Shown: one piece after another, positions 57,511-64,000 of the stretch
How positions within the stretch are numbered: the first letter of the stretch is position 1
Layout of the letters: every line of letters begins with the position of its first letter
Assembly (NCBI RefSeq): GCF_029407905.1
Contig: NC_073629.1
Location: 50,390,801-50,454,800 of the forward strand
DNA from: Bubalus kerabau
Taxonomy: Eukaryota > Chordata > Mammalia > Artiodactyla > Bovidae
Length of the DNA: 64,000 nucleotides
Reading direction: 5' to 3'
The notes under the pieces: model-generated
What the model was told of the DNA's origin: nothing
What the model saw: only the letters and a program-made list of their open reading frames with translations
The model's database searches: none
Translations under genes and position numbers: made by a program

Positions 57511-60500
57511 GTGAGAGCGGCGAGCGCGCCGGCTGAGACCGGCTCCAGGGACAGGCCGCGGGCCGGGCCGGGAGGCTCCGCGGGCGGGTGGTCGGGCTCC
57601 GAGCGCCGCGGCGGACGTGGGCGAGGCGCGCACCTGGGCTCCGCCTGCGAGAGGAAGCCGGGGCTGCTATCTGCTCGATGTCGCGTCCGAACCTGCTGTT
57701 GGGGGCCACTGCGTCTTTACAAATTCGGCAGGTGCAACTTGATGAGGAGTGACGCCTCTTGTCAGTGCTCCCGGCAGATGACCAAACTCTCGAACCTATT
57801 GGATCGCTCTCCTGGGCGAGGGGGTCAGAGAGGGCCGATCCCGCGCTTCGTCCCCCTCCCTAGCTCACTCCCTTTCTCCCAAGATGTCCAGGTAAAGAAA
57901 AATTGGGGGGATTAGCTTGCTGAAGACTCAGCAGAGGTAGTAGTAATAATCCATTTAGCTTTAAGGGTGTTGACTGTAGTTTCTTTATGGCTGTGAGGCA
58001 AATGACTGAACACTCAAATCCGGCTTTGGAAAAAGGTATGTATTTCTCTTGCCGAAGATTAGTTTGGCTAAAGACTGACCACTATTTTGAAGTGGCAGGG
58101 AATAATCTGGAATTATACTCTCGTTGAATATTTGTTACATCGCTGGTCCTTCCTGAAATGAAGAGTCGATCATTACGCACAGTTAATTGCTGAGGCATGT
58201 TGGTGGTATAGGACGGGTTTTAGTGTTAAAAAAAAATAACAGTAAAACAAACTTTTAATTTAAGAGCTCTGTGACTTTGGGAAAGTTACCCTCGCGAGCC
58301 TATTTCCATGACTTGAAAGTTGGATTATATCATCATCAGGTCACGGTGAGGAATAAAAGATCCTATATGAAACACCATGCAAGCATTTATCTCCCTTGCC
58401 ATCTGGTTCAGAGAGATAAAACAAATCTTGATTAAAAGAAAAAATTCCTAAGCTATGTCAATTATGATGTTACCGACTGTGTTCCTAATCAGTTTTAAAT
58501 AAGATGTTGGTGATATACTAGGTAGTGGCAGTAGCATCCCTCTGAGTATGAGTTGGACCTGTGCCTAGGCCTCCTGTTGGCAGTGAGGACCAATTGGGGG
58601 ATGGTAACTCCTGGTTGCAACTTTAATAGGAATCAGAATCCATACCATATTCTGTGTCCAGGATGCAGCTCAGTTTGTCTCTCTTGTTTTTTTTTTTTTT
58701 TTTTAAACACCCTCACCTGTGCTATTTCTCCCAAAGATAGGCACTTCTGTGTTTTGTACTAGATCTTTAACTTCTCCAGGGTTGATGGTTCAATACAGCA
58801 TTTTGCACATAGATAGTACTGGGTGACATTTTCTCTCTCTTATCTCACTCAACACATGCTAAAGTAGTAATTTGCAGTTTGACTGCAAACCCAGTAAAAA
58901 AAAAAAGCATTTTGCCTTGACAGTCCATTTCATGGTTGCGTGCGTGCGCGCGCACACACACACACACACACAATCTTAAGAAAAGATTTTACTATATACT
59001 ATGTATTCTAATTTTTTCTTATTTTAATTTTTAAAACCTTGATTTGTTAATGCAATAATGAGTTACACCCCTCAGTTTGAAAAACATTCTTCACAAGACT
59101 AACTGTGATTTGTGTATTTTATTTTGGGTGAGGTGAAGGAGGGACAAAATTAAGAAATTTGAAAACTTTTGAGGAAAGCTTGGTGCTAGCATATGTGGAG
59201 AAAACGTGATTAGAATAGGAGAGATGTGTTTTGTTTCTATGTAAAGAACTTTGCAGCAACCAGAGCTGTAAACCAGAGATCCTTAAATTTCCTAAAAGGT
59301 CTTTTCTAGTCTAATGTTTTGTTTTTTAATTATTCTGTAATCTCTGCCCAGATTTTTTGTTTCACTGTAATTTTCTGAAATAAAATCTTGTGTTTTAAAT
59401 GGGCCATTATTGGACTGTTTTGAACAGTTATTTGTTGTTAAGGTATTTGATCATGTAGGATTTTTTTAAAACTCTTATACAACTCCAGATCTAATGATAC
59501 ACTAAATTATGATGATGCTCATCTTCCATGATACTATGTGTGGTAAGAATGAAGACAGCAGAGAACAAAAAAGTACAAAGTTAATGTTCATTCAGTATAG
59601 ATAACATATAAAAGATTAAAAATCACCCAGTTTGTGATAGTCAGTGAATTTCTCATATTGTTACAACATTGGACTGTTCCATAATTTGTCCTGACAGAAG
59701 GGAGAGAACACTCTGAAAATATACTTATCTTTATGAATTGAGAAATTCATCTGGAAAGCCTTCCACCAGTTAACCATCTTACCCGAGGAAAATTTCTAAA
59801 ATTTCTCCCATGACTTGAGCCACAGCGCTCCTGATAGAATTGTTGTTCCTGCTGCCTCAATTTTTATTAATTTTTTCAGAGAATATTGATGTGTAATTCT
59901 GTCTAAAATGATTATCAACTAATCATTTTTTATTTAATGACTTAAATTTGATTATAAATGTATAGACCCTGTAAATGGAATTCATGTGGGTTATTGTGGC
60001 TAGCACATGAATTACTGTTATATACTGTAAATCTTAAATAGGTGATTTTGAGCTCTTGATAAACCAGTTGTCCCTTGTAATTATCTATACTGAAATATAA
60101 GCAGTAAAGTTCTTGTGTCGGTTTGTATCATAAGCACTCAGAGATCAGATAGTGAGTTCAGAAGTTTAATCTCTGTTGTTGGTATTAGGAAAGTGCTTTT
60201 GCAATTCAGGGATGTGCTTCTAGTTACTCATTTATTTTTTCATTGATTGCCCACAGAATGCAAAGTACTGTGCCCTTGGTATTTATAAGGCAGTGATTTC
60301 AAACTGCTAGTGTTGGCCCATTTGTGGTCAGAAGTCAGTTCAATGATTCATGGAGCAACATATTTTTTTCTCATAAGAGATAAAAGATAACTAGATACTT
60401 GAATGAATTTACAGAACACTACAATGTTAGTGTAAGGAAATTGTATAAGAAAACATTGATGACAGGTCTAAGGTCTACCTGCCTGTTAGGAAATGACTTA

Positions 60501-62549
60501 CATGAACTGACTTTATGCAAGCTGACTCCGTGAGATAGGACTATGGTGGTTTCTAGACTTTAGAGTACATTTTGATTACTTAGATGCTTCTTAAAATGAA
60601 AGTTCTGCTGCCCTCAGAGAGTGATTCAGCAGATCTAGGATGGGGCTCAGGGATTTAAACATTTATTGAACACCACAGGTGACTCTCACGTAGGCACATA
60701 GTGGTTAAGGCTCATTCTAGTCAGCTGCCCCTGGGCTTGATTACAGTTCCTCCATTTATAAATTTCCTTATTCTTGAAATTTTGTTTCTTTATGAATGCT
60801 TTTACATCTCAAAAGTTTACTTAAATTTTCATTGGTGCAAAAATATTTTTTAAATGATTAGATTACTGCTTTAGGTCAAGAACATTTGAGAATTAAGAGT
60901 AGGATAAAAACAGATATAAGTTGATCTTTGTTAAAGGAAACAAAACCTTGTAGAATTAAAATTTTGGTTTGTATCATATTTCCTATGGGTATCTTCTTTT
61001 TCCTACTTAGCAGACTAATACAGTCCTTTTTAAAAAAAAACTTTAGGTGAAGGTTTATTTCAACCTTTTTTCATTGTAGAAGTACATAAAAAGTGTAGTG
61101 TATGGTTAACTGTTTCAAAATGCATTTCTTTTGCAGCTTCGAGATTGTATTCAAAAGACCTTAAATGAGTGGAGTTCCCAAATCAGCCCAGATTTGATCA
61201 GGGTGAGTGAACTGTGAATGAAGAAATCGTGTAATAAGCAGGAAATTAATTTTCTCAGGTTTGATCAGGAAGTCAGATAGGCAACTAGCATGAAAATCAC
61301 TGTGGTCCATTTGCTGAAATGGCAGTTTGACCCAGTAGGCTTAAGCATGAAAGAGAAAATCCAACTCCGTAGTCAACTCTAAAGTAAGACAAGCTACTAA
61401 GATTCCACAGTCTTCTCAGAGTGTATTTAGTTCCAGTTTATATTTGGTCTAGTAGAGGAATGACTATCAAACAGTTCTGGTTTCTAGATGGCTTTGGTAG
61501 ACTATAAGCAAAACATAGTTGCTAAAAATAATTTTGTGTCAGTTACTTATGAAACAGTAAGGAAGTGTTTCATTGAATATCAGTATATGGCTATTATCAA
61601 AATGTTAATATACAAAACACAGTCTGTAAACCACTCTTTGGAATCCAGTTTAGCCAAAGGCTTGTCACAAATTACAGAGACTACTTAAAAAGTATGGAAG
61701 AGGACATGTACTAAAAATAATTGTTTCCCTAAGCATACTGCAACTTTGTAACTAAAGGTGCTAGGCAGACATTCACTAATGTCTTCTATCAGTCTCCTTT
61801 CTCAGAAGTGACCATTCACTCTGTGCTTGACTTATAAATACTTAACATGTGGTCAGGCATTCTATGTTCAAGAATTATGGGAAAATCTTGTTTACTTTGT
61901 TTTAATTTTATAAATGTTAGTATGTTAGTGATTTTTATGTACCAATATTTTACATTTCACTCATTAACTACTCATTTTTATGCATTGGAATTGCCTTTAC
62001 TTTGTTTCCATTGCATTCAGAAAAAAATATATTTTGGGTTAAAATGTTTGTGATTGACATATGGGAAGTTTTTAACATGTCAATATCCAGAAGGAAAATA
62101 CCACTTTTCATTGATTTCTGAGTTGAAGTATTGACTGTGTTAATGGTTCTCACTCTTCACTTACTGCCCAGTTTGCTTGCTGGTTTGTTCATTTGTTTTT
62201 GGTCATACATTCTTCCCTCACCCCCGCCCTGAGTATCTCATCAAAATGAGACACTTTTCCCCAGAAAATGGACACACACATATATACACACAGCACTTTA
62301 CCTTTATTTCAGGGCATTATAAACTTTCTGAAGCCAATCAGATAAAGAACTTTATTGTCTTATATGTTCTCTGCTTCTAAAGAGTGTTATGGACAATAGA
62401 AAATATATAGCTAAGTAAAAACATTAATTTTATATTTATTGTAAATATCATGTGTTTATTATAGGAGTTTCCAGATGTCTTGGAATGTACTGTGTCTCAT
62501 GCAGTAGAAAAGATAAATCCCGATGAAAGAGAAGAAATGAAAGTTTCTG
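57385..62549 (+). CDS. GCLM: GCLM, glutamate-cysteine ligase modifier subunit (exons 1-3, gene continues past the window)
   Basis: GCLM is the non-catalytic partner of GCLC in the cytosol. The heterodimer makes gamma-glutamylcysteine, the rate-limiting step of glutathione synthesis. GCLM lowers the Km for glutamate and eases glutathione feedback inhibition. Joined exons 57385-57510, 61137-61202 and 62465-62549 give residues 1-92 of a protein of about 274: MGTDSRAAGALLARASTLHL, QTGNLLNWGRLRKKCPSTHS, then LRDCIQKTLNEWSSQISPDL, EFPDVLECTVSHAVEKINPD and EREEMKVS. The start codon has G at -3 and +4. Splice sites are all GT-AG. The aldo/keto-reductase-like body lies right of the window. Confidence 0.96.
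58260..58345 (+). mobile_element. MIR SINE core fragment
   Basis: Text gagctctgtgactttgggaa and agttaccctcgcgagcctat fits the MIR core. Weak. Confidence 0.4.
58685..58704 (+). repeat. Poly(T) run
   Basis: About 20 T in GCLM intron 1; likely length-variable. Confidence 0.85.
58937..58971 (+). repeat. (TGCG)n-(CG)n-(CA)n compound microsatellite
   Basis: gttgcgtgcgtgcgcgcgc followed by about a dozen CA units. Alternating purine-pyrimidine with CG is a possible Z-DNA former. Confidence 0.9.
60557..60720. mobile_element. MER5A-like hAT DNA transposon remnant
   Basis: Text tttgattacttagatgcttc, gagtgattcagcagatctag and gatggggctcagggatttaa matches MER5A features. Non-autonomous and ancient. Confidence 0.5.
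61137..61202 (+). CDS. GCLM: GCLM coding exon 2
   Basis: 66 nt, 22 codons (LRDCIQKTLNEWSSQISPDL, then IR). Acceptor ttcttttgcag at 61126-61136, donor gtgagt at 61203-61208. Phase 0 on both sides. Confidence 0.96.
61203..62464 (+). other. GCLM: GCLM intron 2
   Basis: 1.26 kb, AT-rich. I assign no repeat apart from a short CA/TA run near 62273-62290. The acceptor is tttattatag, weak in pyrimidines. Confidence 0.85.
62465..62549 (+). CDS. GCLM: GCLM coding exon 3
   Basis: 85 nt after acceptor tttattatag (62455-62464). Encodes EFPDVLECTVSHAVEKINPD and EREEMKVS, plus the first base of the next codon (phase 1). Donor gtaaag at 62550-62555. Confidence 0.96.
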
Positions 62550-63074
62550 GTAAAGTCCAGCCTTTACAGTTCATTTTGTTTTAAGTGGATAATAGGTTTT
62601 GTTAGGCATGGGGATAAGCCTTTCTTTGATTCTGGTAATAAGTAACTCTATCACTCAGTGTAGGAAATATAGAGATTCTTTATAACATAATTTTATAGCC
62701 AGCTTTAAAGAAAGAGTTATAGGAGGTCACTGTTGGCTACTTCAGTGAAGGCAGAATAGAACTTCACCTCTTCATTTTGTTCTCACTAATTTATGTGAGA
62801 CATTATTAATCAGAGCAGTAGCAGAAGGTGTAAGAAAGAATAAAGGGAAGGCTTAAGAGCCGTGTTCACCCGAAGCCAGCGTAAGTCCTCCCTTCCTGGT
62901 GTGACACTACTAAGCAGTGGCTGAGGTCCCCTGGGAGCAGGGAAACCAGTCTGGGCAACAAGTCACATGAAGAAAAATAAAATACATACTGTACCCATTC
63001 AACAAAGGTGGAGGGACTCCTGCTACTTTCCAGAGGTAGTGTTGAGTTCAAGGAATGAAAGCCGTTCTTGTTCT

Positions 63075-63325
63075 CAGCTTACAGTCAGCATATAACATAG
63101 TCATTAAATACTTGAGCTTAACTAGATTGAAATTCCTGGATGTGCAGATTACCGACTGACATAATCTAGGGCTAACAAATGATTTAACGTCTCTGAGCTC
63201 AGTTTCCTTATCTTTAAAATGGGGATACACCTGTTTCTCAAGCTTCCTTGTAAGTTAGATGAAATAATGAAAAAAGCACTTAGCATGGTTCTTGGCACAA
63301 AGTAAAGTGCCAGGTAACTGTTACT
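63075..63325 (+). mobile_element. MIR SINE
   Basis: Text aacgtctctgagctcagttt, ccttatctttaaaatgggga, gcacttagcatggttcttgg is the MIR core and 3' part. The left edge is vague. Confidence 0.65.
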
Positions 63326-63414
63326 TATTACTATTTGTGGCTGTGTCGTAGTTGCTGTCGTTTTATCATTGTTCTTATTAGGATGAACACGTAAGATGAA
63401 TTAGAGCATTGACT

Positions 63415-63630
63415 CTAATAACTACCATTTGTTGAATCTCACTTTATACCAGAGATTGTACTTGCCACATTATGGTTATATTTATTCTGTAGAATTTTCA
63501 AAACAATTCTGCAAGGTAGGTTTATTATCCCCATTACACAAGTGACATTAAATAACTTGAAAGCTGTCGTGTAGCAAGTAAATGGTTGAACCAGGAGTCC
63601 ATCGAGGTATGCCTGACTACAGAACCCATT
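63415..63630 (-). mobile_element. MIR SINE
   Basis: Reverse MIR: taccatttgttgaatctcac, tttattatccccattacaca, aaatggttgaaccaggagtc. Confidence 0.65.
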
Positions 63631-64000
63631 TCTTTTTGTTAATTTCACATTCCTGTTTGTGTTGAAAAGGTCATCAGAACAGCATTTCTCTGTGGTGTAT
63701 TGCAATTCATCACGGTGTAGATCCATCTTGGAACTCTTAACAAGTTGTCCTTGATTCCTGGAAGGCTTGAGATTTTTGATAAGCATCAAGAGCTTTCCTC
63801 TCTTCACCTACCTAAAAATGCCTCCTCTTTTGGAAAGAGGAGACCATCTCAAATGACACCCAGTTCGTAGCCAGTGGGGTAATGATGGGGAGGGTTTTCA
63901 CAGAATATAATTACAGAGCTGAGTTGGAGCAAAGTGGTGAAGATTGACTCTCAGCTGGTAAGGAAGTTGTGATAGCTTTTAGATAGAGAAGTAACATGAG

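Larger units (their letters stand above)
57511..61136 (+). other. GCLM: GCLM intron 1
   Basis: 3.6 kb. The first 130 bp belong to the CpG island; after that it is AT-rich and mostly unique. It has a T run at 58685-58704, a CG/CA repeat at 58937-58971 and a probable MER5A at 60557-60720. Notably, none of the BovB or Bov-A/Bov-tA elements that fill the intergenic region were seen here. Confidence 0.85.
62550..64000 (+). other. GCLM: GCLM intron 3, 5' part
   Basis: Runs off the right edge. Contains two MIR elements; no other gene seen. Confidence 0.8.

Noticed and set aside
56932..57915. 327-codon open frame over the GCLM promoter, exon 1 and intron 1 as a separate gene
   Set aside because: It is in frame with GCLM exon 1 and runs past a good splice donor (57511) into intron. 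The length is explained by the stop-poor CpG island. Kept only as a finding about a possible extension.
1..64000. CRISPR arrays, operons, ribosome-binding sites, prophage or plasmid features
   Set aside because: The sequence is mammalian genomic DNA with spliced genes. Repeats here are dispersed transposons and microsatellites, not regularly spaced arrays.

Overview
The window is mammalian nuclear DNA, almost certainly from a ruminant (cattle, sheep, goat or a close relative). It holds many BovB (RTE) LINE copies, Bov-A2 and Bov-tA SINEs, CHR-type cetartiodactyl SINEs, L1 3' ends of bovine type and a solo LTR that looks ruminant-specific. The species cannot be fixed from sequence alone.

Layout. 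Positions 1-6540 are the 3' end of ABCA4 (retinal phospholipid flippase) on the + strand: its last coding exons, four complete introns, and a 3' UTR ending at an AATAAA near 6523. Positions 6541 to about 56550 are an intergenic desert of roughly 50 kb, built mostly from layered retrotransposons. It also contains a dead PCBP1 retrocopy at 10117-10771 and an unidentified broken coding remnant near 24170-24600. From about 56550 a promoter region and CpG island lead into GCLM (glutamate-cysteine ligase modifier subunit), also on the + strand. Coding exons 1 to 3 are present (57385-57510, 61137-61202, 62465-62549); the rest of the gene lies beyond the right edge. The ABCA4-then-GCLM order, same strand, matches the known mammalian arrangement next to ARHGAP29 and DNTTIP2/BCAR3.

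The two genes are neighbours rather than a functional unit. ABCA4 is photoreceptor-specific; GCLM is a broadly expressed, stress-inducible glutathione-synthesis gene. The GCLM promoter keeps a clear antioxidant/electrophile response element (57104-57117), an inverted CCAAT box and GC boxes.

I found no previously undescribed biological system. The points most worth a second look are two GC-AG introns in the ABCA4 tail, an ambiguous last ABCA4 exon that would change the protein C-terminus, a nested stack of transposons at 37.1-41.6 kb with readable insertion order, a BovB copy with a 346-codon open reverse-transcriptase frame, a close inverted BovB pair, tandem Bov-A2 copies, and an uninterrupted in-frame extension upstream of the GCLM start codon. 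Repeat family names come from recognising consensus sequences by eye, so edges are approximate unless a target-site duplication is given.
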